A stretch of 64,000 nucleotides of DNA from Poronia punctata (taxonomy: Eukaryota > Ascomycota > Sordariomycetes > Xylariales > Xylariaceae): contig MU401620.1 of NCBI GenBank assembly GCA_022579005.1, positions 23,440-87,439 on the forward strand, read 5' to 3'. Within the stretch, counting starts at the first letter, position 1. Every line of letters begins with the position of its first letter. Both the position numbers and the translations under genes were made by a program. The notes below the pieces were generated by a model, which saw nothing but the letters and a program-made list of their open reading frames with translations, was not told where the DNA came from and made no database searches. Positions 21,119 to 30,705 of this stretch are shown piece by piece.

Positions 21119-23083
21119 ATGGCAGCCGCAGCCGACTTCATCCAGGTCCAGACCAAATACGCCCAGGAGGCGCAAAAACGTGTCAAGCCGGAAAAGCTCG
21201 CGCAATTCCAAGAAATTAGAGAGAGCAAGATCGATCGTCTGCGACATCTTGCCGACGACTTCTGGGCCGACCATGCAGCTCTCGACGCGCAAACGCCCCC
21301 TCTCAAAGAGGGGGACTGTCCCAAGTTCTTGATCGCCGGTGCCGGTGTAGGCGGAATCGTGGCCGCTGTTCGTCTCATCCAGCAGGGTTTCACGGCGGAT
21401 CAGATTCGACTTATCGACAACGGCGGCGGAATCGGTGGCACGTGGTACTGGAATCGCTATCCCGGCCTTAATTGCGATGTGGAGTCGTACATTTACATGC
21501 CCCTGCTGGAGGAGATGGGTTACATGCCTTCGCATAAGTATGTTTCAGGTGTCGAGATCCGTCACTACCTCGAGGATGTAGTGAAGAAGTATCAGCTGGA
21601 TGACAAGATTCTCTTCCGATCATACGTCGAGCAGATCGCCTGGGACGACGAAGCACGTCAATGGAAAGTTGAGGTGACGACGGGGAGAGGTCCCAGTGGC
21701 CAGGAGCGGGCGTCCCTCTCGGTCCGTTCCGAGTTCTTCTACATGACTGCCGGTGTCCTGGGTAAGCCGCAGATCCCCAAGATCGGCGGTGTCGGGCTCG
21801 AGGGTTTCAAAGGCGACATGTTCCACACGTCTCTGTGGAACTACGACGTGACGGGCGGCTCACCGGAAGATATCTACCCTGAGCTGTCCAAACTGAAAGA
21901 TAAGGTAGTCGGAATCGTCGGCACCGGCGCAACAGCCATCCAGGTAGTCCCCTATCTAGCCAAGTATGCGAAGGAGGTCTACGTCTTCCAGCGCACGCCG
22001 TCGGCCGTCTACCCCCGTGGCCAGAGAAAGACCGACGCTGAGGAGTGGGCCAAGTCGATAGCCACCGGACCCGGTTGGTATGACGCTCGACAGCTGAACT
22101 TCTCCCAGGTCATGGCGAGGTGTCTGCCCGAGGGCGAGCCTAATCTTGTGGACGACGCGTGGTCACACCTGGGTGTATATGCGGCTCTTACGGGCGACCC
22201 TGAATTTGCCGCTGTCACGCCGGCAGACGTCCCGCGCATGCTACAATTCTATCTGGAACAGGAGTTGCCTGTCTCGGCGGGCGTGAGGCAACGGGTCAAA
22301 GACATTGTCAAGGATGCCGAAACGGCGGAGAAACTGATGGCGTGGTATCCGATATGGTGCAAGCGCGGGACATTTAGCGACTCGTATCTCCAAGCGTTCA
22401 ATGAACCCCACGTACATCTAGTCGACACGGATGGGGAGGGTCTCGACAGCGCGACACCAAACGGCGTCGTAGCCAACGGGAAGGAGTACGGTCTAGACAC
22501 GCTCGTTCTCAGCACGGGATACATTTCGCCAGCTTCAGACGGTGGCGACCCCTCGATAAGAGCCGGTATCAGGGTGTATGGGCGCGATGGACGCACCCTG
22601 TCGCAGAAATTCAACAACCACGGCGTTGCCACTCTCTACGGCGTGACGACAAACGGATTCCCCAACCTGTTCTGGCTGGGCGTCGCGCAAAGTTGCGTAA
22701 ATGCGAACCACGCGTACGTGCTGGACATACTGAGCCGCATTTCAGCCTACATGGTCGGCGCGGGACACGCCAAGGTTGGCGACGGGTCAAAGACTCAGCG
22801 CGGTGTGACTGTCGAGGTCGACGTAGCTGCCGAGGAAGCCTGGAGCATGCGAATCTTGCAGGGCGCGGCGCGCTTCGCCACCATGACTGTCTGTACACCC
22901 AGCTACATCACAGCCGAGATGGGACCGGGCAATCCGGGTGAAGGGAAGAGCCAGGAGGAACTCATCAAACTTGCGAGGAGGTCGCCATGGCCGGCTGGCA
23001 TGCCTGCCTTCATGGAGGTATTTGCAAAGTGGCGAGACGAGGGGAATCTAGAGGGGATGACGGTTAAGGCTGCAGCAGCGTAA
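21119..23083 (+). CDS. Type I Baeyer-Villiger monooxygenase (FAD/NADPH)
   Basis: Intronless, 654 residues. The FAD Rossmann motif is GAGVGG (74-79), followed by GIGGTWYWNRYPG (about 104-116). The Baeyer-Villiger fingerprint is F-K-G-D-M-F-H-T-S-L-W-N (230-241), fitting FxGxxxHxxxW except that the final position is Asn rather than Pro or Asp. The NADPH Rossmann motif is GTGATA (268-273). An N-terminal extension of about 65 residues before the FAD domain and the overall length match the larger fungal and bacterial class that includes cyclopentadecanone- and phenylacetone-type enzymes. These enzymes insert oxygen next to a ketone to give an ester or lactone using NADPH and O2. The substrate is unknown. 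The neighbouring cyclase-family protein suggests a linked catabolic step. Confidence 0.93.
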   Translation: MAAAADFIQVQTKYAQEAQKRVKPEKLAQFQEIRESKIDRLRHLADDFWADHAALDAQTPPLKEGDCPKFLIAGAGVGGIVAAVRLIQQGFTADQIRLIDNGGGIGGTWYWNRYPGLNCDVESYIYMPLLEEMGYMPSHKYVSGVEIRHYLEDVVKKYQLDDKILFRSYVEQIAWDDEARQWKVEVTTGRGPSGQERASLSVRSEFFYMTAGVLGKPQIPKIGGVGLEGFKGDMFHTSLWNYDVTGGSPEDIYPELSKLKDKVVGIVGTGATAIQVVPYLAKYAKEVYVFQRTPSAVYPRGQRKTDAEEWAKSIATGPGWYDARQLNFSQVMARCLPEGEPNLVDDAWSHLGVYAALTGDPEFAAVTPADVPRMLQFYLEQELPVSAGVRQRVKDIVKDAETAEKLMAWYPIWCKRGTFSDSYLQAFNEPHVHLVDTDGEGLDSATPNGVVANGKEYGLDTLVLSTGYISPASDGGDPSIRAGIRVYGRDGRTLSQKFNNHGVATLYGVTTNGFPNLFWLGVAQSCVNANHAYVLDILSRISAYMVGAGHAKVGDGSKTQRGVTVEVDVAAEEAWSMRILQGAARFATMTVCTPSYITAEMGPGNPGEGKSQEELIKLARRSPWPAGMPAFMEVFAKWRDEGNLEGMTVKAAAA

Positions 23084-25312
23084 CGTAGTGTAGTGTAGTG
23101 TAGTGTGGCGCCGACACATCATAAGTGTATAAACCGGGGTTTCAACTTGATGAGGGGAACTCTTTTCCCAAGTTTCAGCTCCGCATTCCCGAGCGTGGCA
23201 AAAGCTTTTACTCGGTAACCTAATTTTGGAACATTTACGAAGTTATTCGTTCATCATTCCACTCGTGAGACGGTTATTATCCCTGCCTCCCCAAGCCAGG
23301 CTTTTCGGTACCAAAGGAATAAAAATGCCGGATCCCCGGTCTAACACACATTTACCTACCATGTCACGACCACGTGTAGATGGTTACACTGAAACATGGC
23401 ACCCTTGTCAAAAGCCCTTCCTTGTTGGGCCGGCCCCCAAACTTCATATATAGATTCGTAACCGGAAATATGAATGAATGAGCATATATAGCAACACAAG
23501 GCGTAAATCCTTCCGGGAAATACGACCGGCCGGAGAAACTTGGAAAGCATTTCTATTCTAAAAAAACAAAAATTGCCTCGCATGAATTTTACCCGGTGAC
23601 GCGTGGTTGCTTTCGAAAATAGAAAAAGGGAGGTAATTTCTTTATTTGGTTCGTTGTTGTCCATCTGCCACGTGCGATGGGGTTACATCGGTTCAGCTTA
23701 TCAGGGAAGTCGGGACCTGGGGGAGAAGAAGAAAAGGGGTGGATTTGATATTTGGTGTTTCGGTACTACTACGTAACCTAGTCCATACAGGTAGGTAGGC
23801 CGTTTTGTTTTACCTACCTACCAATCTAAATTTGGTTCTTTAATGACGTTTCTCCAGACCGCTCGGGGTTCAGTTCATTCATTCTGTAAATAGGTAGGTA
23901 GGCAGCAACAAAACATCATGAACCATCCATCATATAGCCAGCCAACCAACCAACCAACCCCTAGATATGTAGCGAATAGTAAGACCGGTAAAAACAAGCC
24001 CAGCGCCTGCGGTCAGCAACACCCACATACACATACACATACACCCACACACATACACAGACATACATACATACACAGCTCAGGGGGGGCACGGTACCTG
24101 AAACAAACAAAACAAATGCCGAGGTGTTGGTAAGGTATTCCACGTGGCAGGGCTTATCATTGTCAGCCCTTTTTACCTAAGTACTTACCTAGGTACCTAC
24201 TTCCCGATATTAGTCGGTCCGGTCCTCTTACCAAAAAATGGAGTTTTTGAGTTCTAGATTCTCATTAGGCAACTACCACCTTTTTCCTTTTCGCCACTCG
24301 AAACCTCCCTCGGCTCCAAGGACCATGCATGCATGCATGCCATGTGGCTTTCCTCATTTTTAGGGCTGGGGATTCCGCAGCAGAAATTCGGTAACAAAAG
24401 CCATGTGGGAGATTGGACCGCTCTTGACCAGTCGTCACCAATCATCCTGATTTCAGATTGGGAAAGGGATAAAAATGAAAATGAAAGAGGCAGATAATAT
24501 TCGGTCCTATACGTATTCATTTAGAAAAAAATACACAACAAGCTTCATCCACCCCCCCCCCCCCCGGCGTAATCGTGGATTCTGTTGTTTTATTTTACCG
24601 CCGTGGGAGCTCCCCCTCCACATTGGGGTAAGTATGTGGGCGTGTTTCTATTCTACCAAATTTTGTAAAATACTACCCTACCTTACCTGCGACAAACAAA
24701 GCCAGCTCGGCAAGAAAGTTCTAGGTAGGTAGTAAAGTGAGGCTTAAAAACATGGGGAAAGGGGAAACTTCAACAGGGGGGTGTGGTAGATAGGTCCTAG
24801 GTATCAATCAACCTACAACATTCAATCAATTAGAAATCAAGTCGTGCAGACAATTACTGACCGAACTTGAATGAAGGGTTACGCAGGCAGGAAAGAATAT
24901 TATGAAACCAGAAACAAAAAGGCCTGAGGATGAGGATGAGGATGAGGAAGAGAACAGTGTTTGGGGCTGAGAGGTATAGGAAGTATATATATTCCATAAT
25001 CCTCTTCCACGTCCTCCATGATTGACTACCTAGGTACTTCCTTATTATCTTTTACCATCACGAGTCCCATCCGAGGAGAAATAAACAAGAAGTCAGGATT
25101 ACAAGATATAGGTATATATTGGGTGCTTTCAACCATCTATCTATCCACGACGAGGTTCGAATCCCAAGACACGAACAATACGTATCCGATACCCAATTCT
25201 CTCTGTCTGTCTCTCTCTGTCTCTCTCTCTCTCTCTCTCTTACACTCTCTCTCTTACACTTCGACGACGAAAGAAGTTTGAAGAAACCCCCCCGACGGCG
25301 TTAACAAATACA
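23084..25312. other. Intergenic with microsatellites, 2.2 kb
   Basis: After the monooxygenase stop there is a short GTAGT repeat (about 23085-23106). Further on are TAGG/ACCT repeats (23790-23822, 23891-23902), a CA/CACA tract (24025-24075), a 14-base C run (24552-24565), GATGAG repeats (24925-24950) and a CT tract (25200-25260) just before the small gene at 25313. No coding region is supported. Confidence 0.45.
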
Positions 25313-25585
25313 ATGCCTCACGCAACAAGGTAGATAATACCTACCTATACCTCACCTCTCCCTATTCTACACAGACACTAAGTACCTATACACAGTACCA
25401 CCACCACCACCACCCCCTCCAAAGCATGGAGTACAACCCCGACCATCGGCTCAAGACGAAAGTCGTCCAAAGATACCATTCAGACATACTCGGCCTCCTC
25501 CTCCTCTTCTTCTTACCAGGCTACCAAACCGAAACAGTCGGAAGGGCAAGGTCTACTATTGGGTATGGGAGCTCAGTTTAGGTGA
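25313..25585 (+). CDS. Small two-exon gene, 68-residue Ser/Thr-rich protein (unrecognised)
   Basis: Exons 25313-25329 and 25396-25585 flank a 66-bp intron (GTAGAT donor, ACACAG acceptor) and encode MPHAT, a run of six Thr, then PSKAWSTTPTIGSRRKSSKDTIQTYS, a seven-Ser run, and a C-terminus KPKQSEGQGLLLGMGAQFR. Splicing removes an immediate TAG stop and puts the longer exon in the only frame with balanced, non-repetitive composition. The GLLLGMGAQ tail looks like a conserved element, but I cannot name the family. The protein is basic with several kinase-type sites and no signal peptide. Alternative: the second exon reads open in other frames (for example from ATG at 25425), so transcript evidence is needed. 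Confidence 0.45.
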
Positions 25586-26020
25586 ATGAGCCAATCCTTG
25601 CATAAAGAAAAGGATTGTGATGTGGGGTTAATGTAGTTGGTTTATATCATGTATTATGGGGTTCGGAATGGGTTGGAGTAAGGGAGTCGGTTTAATAGTT
25701 TGTAAGTAAAGGGAAGGGGTAGAAGATTTCTTCTCAGCGACGGGTGGGGGGGGGGGGGGGGGGAACTTAATCATCTAGTCATGGTACATATGTATAATCC
25801 TGGTGAGGAATTGAAAGGGGAAGGGGGGTATAATAAAGCTACTTTTGGTAATATGAATTCGTCTGTCCGAAGACGAGTACGGTGATGATTGCTAATGAGC
25901 AGACTGCCCACGAGCAGTGTAGTTAAGGGTATGTTGTGCGAACTAGGGGGTACCCACTCAAAGTCATGTCACCTGTTACCTATTAAAGACCTCCATCTCG
26001 AACTAACTTCCCCCCCTAGG
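25586..26020. other. Intergenic with an 18-base G run
   Basis: Converging 3' ends of the small gene and the M28 peptidase. It contains an uninterrupted run of 18 G (25746-25763). No gene is supported. Confidence 0.4.
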
Positions 26021-27640
26021 TTAAGAAACAGGAAACGGCAAAACAGCAACTCCCCTACTATTCCCATCAACACTCTTCGCCCTAACCCCAAACACAACAT
26101 CATCTTTACTCAACCCCAACGTAACCTCATTAACCAACCCAACATCAACCACATCGGTCCAAAACGGCGCAGTCGTAGCCCTCCAAACCACCTCATAACT
26201 CCCGACATTCCCCTCCCCTTCCTCCCCTAGAGGGGGGTCCCAATAAAGCGTACTATCATTCGTCAACTCCGTCGTGTTTATCCCTACATTCGTCGGCTGA
26301 CCAGGCGATATCGCCAAACTCCACAAAGCCGCAGCATTAACCCTCGCCACGCGCGCCGTGAACTCGAAATCGCAGAATTCGGGTAAATCGCCATATTGCA
26401 CGCCACTCTCGTCGTCATAACGCACATTCTGATGCTGATGCGCGTAATTCTCCCTCGGCTCGGTGAACCGCACGGCGGGATATCCGGCTTCTAGAAAAGG
26501 CCGATGGTCCCCGCTGCGCAAGTACCGATCTAATCTATGGATGACGGAGATGTTCATCTGCGTGTGTGAGTTCTCGGCCACTTCTTTGACGAAACGGGCG
26601 AGGTTTCTCGCAGGCGTGTCGTTTTCCCCGCCGATGGAAAGACGGGTCTCGCGTGTCGAGTTGGATTCGACGGATAAGGGGGGCAGACCTTGGCCGAAGA
26701 GACGGATTACGTATGGGTCGACGGTACCGTCTGAGCCGGTGGATGAGCCGACTATGTCGTTGTTGAACATTCCTTCTACCTATGCAATGCAATATTCAGC
26801 GTTGATTAGCAAAATATAAAAAAGAGAAAAAAAAAGAAGGAAGAAAAAAAGACGGGGGATAGTTATGAAAGAAAGAAAGAAAGAAAGAAAGAAATATCAT
26901 ACATTAACCCTCGGCATACTATCCTTATACCTCCGCGCCAAAAACCCCGACCCATAAAGCCCCTGCTCCTCACCCGCAACAGCCACAAACGCAATACTCG
27001 CCCTGGGCAAGCTATATTCCGGACTCGACATAATCCTGGCCAACTCCAACGAGACCGAAACCCCCGAAGCATCATCATCCGCACCAGGCGCGTCGCCCTC
27101 GAAATCAAAAACGTCGCTATTCCGCGTATCGTAATGGCCCGAAACTACATACAATCTATTATTGCTTTTATCGGACCCATGCAACGTAGCCACGACATCA
27201 CTAATCCGCGTGGGAACCGTGACGCGGTTCCCGTCAGGTTGCTGTACGTATGAGATCGTCTCGACGCTTAAACGACCGTCGCTCGCGTCGGCGTATTTCT
27301 GGAACTCGGCATGGATCCAATCGCGGGCCGCGCCGATTCCGCGCGTTGATGACGAGTTTTGCGTCGATAGTGTGTGGCGGGTGCCGAAGGAGACGAGTTT
27401 CCTGATCGTTGCCTCGATGCGGGATGGGGAGATGCGTGCTAGCATCGATGCTAACTCGGGGGATGGTTGTTGTGGGAGGTTGGTCTTGCCTATTGTGTTG
27501 GGGGGCCAGCTCGAGGCCGGACATGAGAATATCGGGGGTGGAACCTCATCTTGATAGAGGATGTTGGCTGGGTTCCGAGTCGTAGTCGTGAGAGGTATGG
27601 CGATGGCTAGAGATACCTGTAGTAGTAGCCTGAACCACAT
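26021..27640 (-). CDS. Secreted M28-family zinc aminopeptidase, two exons
   Basis: Exons 27640-26903 and 26779-26021 give 498 residues. The intron (26902-26780, GTATGA donor, CATAG acceptor) joins PRVN to [11 protein letters not shown] in phase 0. I start at the ATG giving [16 protein letters not shown], a signal peptide. Two-zinc site residues are visible: His169 in SGHYDT, the Asp cluster 188-190 in GADDDASG, the Glu pair 224-225 in AGEEQG, Asp254 in NNDIVG and His360/362 in YAHQH. The last ~100 residues form a beta-rich, fibronectin-III-like module (STLYWDPP...YEVVWRAT). Members release N-terminal amino acids from extracellular peptides. Length matches fungal secreted M28 proteins of this two-domain type. 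Confidence 0.9.
26867..26894 (+). repeat. (GAAA)7 microsatellite inside the M28 intron
   Basis: Seven perfect GAAA units lie just inside the 5' splice side of the M28 gene intron. In the transcript they read as a TTTC pyrimidine-rich repeat. Confidence 0.95.
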
Positions 27641-28674
27641 GGTATAGATAGATAGTATATACGTGAGCAAGTTGTTAGATTGTTGTCTGTTATGTACTCA
27701 ATAGTAAGTGAGTTTTTTTTTTCCAAGTCTCGTGTGATATTCGACTCTTCTTCTCGGGTCTACTTTGAGCAGCTCAGTCAATCTTTGGGACGGTATCTCG
27801 TCATTTACCCCATCGCCGGTCATATGCCGGCTTTGTCCCGCGGAAGAGCACCCACGCATCCGTCCCTATCGACGTAAAGATCATTGACCAATCGGGGATG
27901 CTGTAAAGGCGCAGTTGAGCGGCGATATCATGCTCGGTAAACATGTGTACCGAGGCTGGGTTACATTCTCTTCATTCTGGATCCGGAAGCTCGAACCAAA
28001 TCAGGGAGGGGTCGATAAGGTAAAACGCGGGCAGGAATACTTTCTCCGATGCGCTTCCGGCCGTCACATTGCCGTACTATCATATCATGTCGCAATTTTC
28101 TTGAACATGTCCATCGTCCAGGCCTGTTTATTGCCCACTAACGACAATCTATCTATTTTACATGAACCCCGAAGCTTTCCAGTTACATGGCCAAACCTGC
28201 ACTTCTGTGGGTATAATGACACTGCTGTTCCTGGAAATCGCCTCGAGTATATTGTGGACATCAAGTTGTATGAAAAGCGAATAGATAAAAAAGGTCGAAT
28301 ATCGCTAGTAAGAGGCAAACTGAAGAGCAAAAGACGCCGGCTCGTCAAAACAATCAAGACAAACGGAAAAAATAAGCAATGGTCTCTCCTGGTCGCTTCC
28401 CACATCATAACGTCGTATGTATTCGCACGGGGAAAAAGAAGAATCCCCTTGTCGGCCACCTAATTGCCCTAACTTGGTAGGGATTGAGTTCAGTCGAGCC
28501 AGACCGAGATGTGAGTATCGGATATGCTTGGGAGAAAAGGCGTGGGAATAGACATTATTCGTTAACAAATCATCGTAAAATCTTTCAGTCCAATGCGGCA
28601 TGCCGAATTTTACAAGGAAACTCAGGCCGTTATATAGCAATCGTTGCATCCGCCGTCAAATTCAAACCATGTAG
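27641..28674. other. Intergenic, 1 kb
   Basis: Upstream of the M28 gene and downstream of the coiled-coil gene. Frames at 27915-28463 (plus, 182 codons) and 28085-28459 (minus) overlap, have no recognisable domain and no supporting composition; I do not call them genes. Confidence 0.35.
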
Positions 28675-30705
28675 TCATAAGTCCACACCGGCTCCAGGCT
28701 GCGGATGGTTCTTCGGCTTCCCATGTGTTAACTGGCCGAGTGATAGTGTCCTGGCTGCCCTTTTCCTAGAGCCAAGCTCCATTTCGTCGTCGTGGCGTCC
28801 TTCGTCCAAGGCGTCGAATTCGGGATTGGCATACTCAACCGCCCGAGTTTCAAAGTTCTCTGAAGAATCACCTATGCTTGCACTGAGTGGCTCCACGTCG
28901 CTTTGGCCGTGGTTACCCTCAAATGGCGATGTATCCGAATATTCCCCGGGCGTCACATCCGTATCAAGCTGTGGTGTGGCTCTTGACATCGACTCAACTA
29001 GTCGGGTCAGTTTGTTGACCCGTACCTCTAGAGCCTGTCGCGCAGCGCGCTCAGTATCAACCACGATTCTTAGAGAGTTGTAGTGATCCATGGTGAAAGT
29101 ATTAGCCACATCCCTTGGGATGCTTGGCAGGCTGGTAGTGCCTCGAATGGTGAGATTCGACAAAGGGCGAGGAACTTCCTTCGTAGAGGGGTTTATGGAG
29201 CCAACAAAGGTCTGGTCATCCTCCCCAAAGGACTGGTATGAGCGCTGTGATGTGCTATAGCTAGTCGACGGAGGAGCCGTATCTTGGCCTTCTTCCTCTC
29301 GAATAGAAGCGGGGATAGCCCCTGACGTCGTCGCTGGATATGCAGCAGCAGATGGTGGCGCATGAACTTCGCGCGCTAGGTGATCTACTGGATCGCGATA
29401 TCGGTCGACACCAGCCGTGGACTGGGAAAGTTGAGCAACTAGTCTCTCGAGTTTATGATTCTGCGATTCTAGAATCGATACGCGATGTTCTAAACTTGCA
29501 GTCTCTATAGCCTTCATTGTGCTGATAGGGCCGAGATGGAAGGGCTGTCGTGATGGTGCGGTAGTTACGCCTATATCCTCATATGTATCCCTTGCCGGCT
29601 CGGCCGACTTGACCACCTCGGGATCCTCGAGCTTGGGATCTGATAGAGCCGGAGACAAAGGGGCTGAAACATGACTTTCCCGCCAGTACCGGATCTCCTC
29701 ACTGCGTTTTCTGCCAAGGCTGTGCCCCTCTGCGACCTCGGGTAGCTGCGACAGACTCCTTGATCGCCGATGGGACGCTAGCATATCAATCGATAGCGCC
29801 CGCCCGATGGTATGCCTCTCGTGCTCATCCGTCATGTCACGCCCATGTGCACTGGCTGGTCTCGGGGACAGACCTGTGATATCTGTGGTCTCGTCTCTTA
29901 ACCCAAAATTCAGGGCCCCGCCAGACGTGGTAGCAGCCATCCTTCTAAGGATTTCTGTGTCTGATTGTAGGGAGTTGCGGAAGCTATGGATCGCCATGTA
30001 GTCATCCGGCCCAATTGAATGCGAACGTAATGCCTGGTTGAACTCTGTCACAGGTAACGACGCCGATCGCTTCGGAGAAGTTTCCGGGCCTCCAGGTTCT
30101 CGCTTCACAACCACGGATTCCTACGACACAAGATTAGCAAACGTGGGAAGGCCCTAAGAAGGGCGTCTAGAGCGGACCAAGCTCGGGCCACTTACACTAC
30201 GATGGCGATCGTGGGATGAACCTATCTGTCCCTCGGAATCCGAGGTTGAACGACTCCCTCGTGTCTTATTGCGGCGTCCAAATAACTTGCCAATAGCCCC
30301 TCTTAAGCCCGACTTTTTTTGGTTGGGCGAGCCCGCCTCGGTTGCCTCGCTTGCCATGGAATATCTCAGAGTACTAGATCTGTTTGTCCGCCGCCTTCGT
30401 ACGGGAGTAGAAGCGGTCGAGTCTTGGCTCGGTCCGGACTGGGAAAGCGAGTTGGTTTGGCCTTCGGAAGCGGTGGCTCGATGAAAGGCTTTTGTAGATG
30501 CGGCCATAGACTCCCGCTGAGACGATGCTGGGCCCTTTTGGTTTGGCGACGCTTCTGGAGTAGTACCTGGCCCTGGACCCTTGCTAGGAAACTCAACCTC
30601 GTCGATGGGAATGGGGCCACTAATCTTGCCGCGAATGTGGGAATGCGGTGGTGTCTGAGCAGGCCGGCCACGACCGGCGGTGGATGCGCTCTTGAACAAC
30701 CCCAT
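28675..30705 (-). CDS. Conserved Ser-rich coiled-coil protein of unknown function, two exons
   Basis: Exons 30705-30196 and 30120-28675 give 651 residues; the 75-bp intron (GTAAGT donor, CTAAT branch, GTAG acceptor) joins DRHRS to ESVVVKREPGGP. Residues 1-170 are basic and disordered with an RGAIGKLFGRRNKTRGSR patch. The block PKRSASLPVTEFNQALRSHS and GPDDYMAI look like the conserved core. Two short coiled coils follow: SLEHRVSILESQNHKLERLV and AARQALEVRVNKLTRLVESM. The rest is Ser/Pro/Glu-rich with many phosphorylatable sites. No catalytic or membrane segment is seen. It resembles uncharacterised proteins found across Sordariomycetes; a scaffold role is only a guess. Confidence 0.82.

Noticed and set aside
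25140..25180. GAGGTTCGAATCCC as a tRNA T arm
   Set aside because: The flanking bases do not form the T stem, and no acceptor, D or anticodon stems are nearby.
27915..28463. 182-codon plus-strand frame and 124-codon minus-strand frame
   Set aside because: Composition is unlike neighbouring genes, no domain is visible, and both frames overlap fully; chance openness is likely.
28675..30705. Naming the coiled-coil protein as a specific cytoskeletal or septation factor
   Set aside because: Short coiled coils and Ser-rich linkers are not diagnostic; no named domain is visible.
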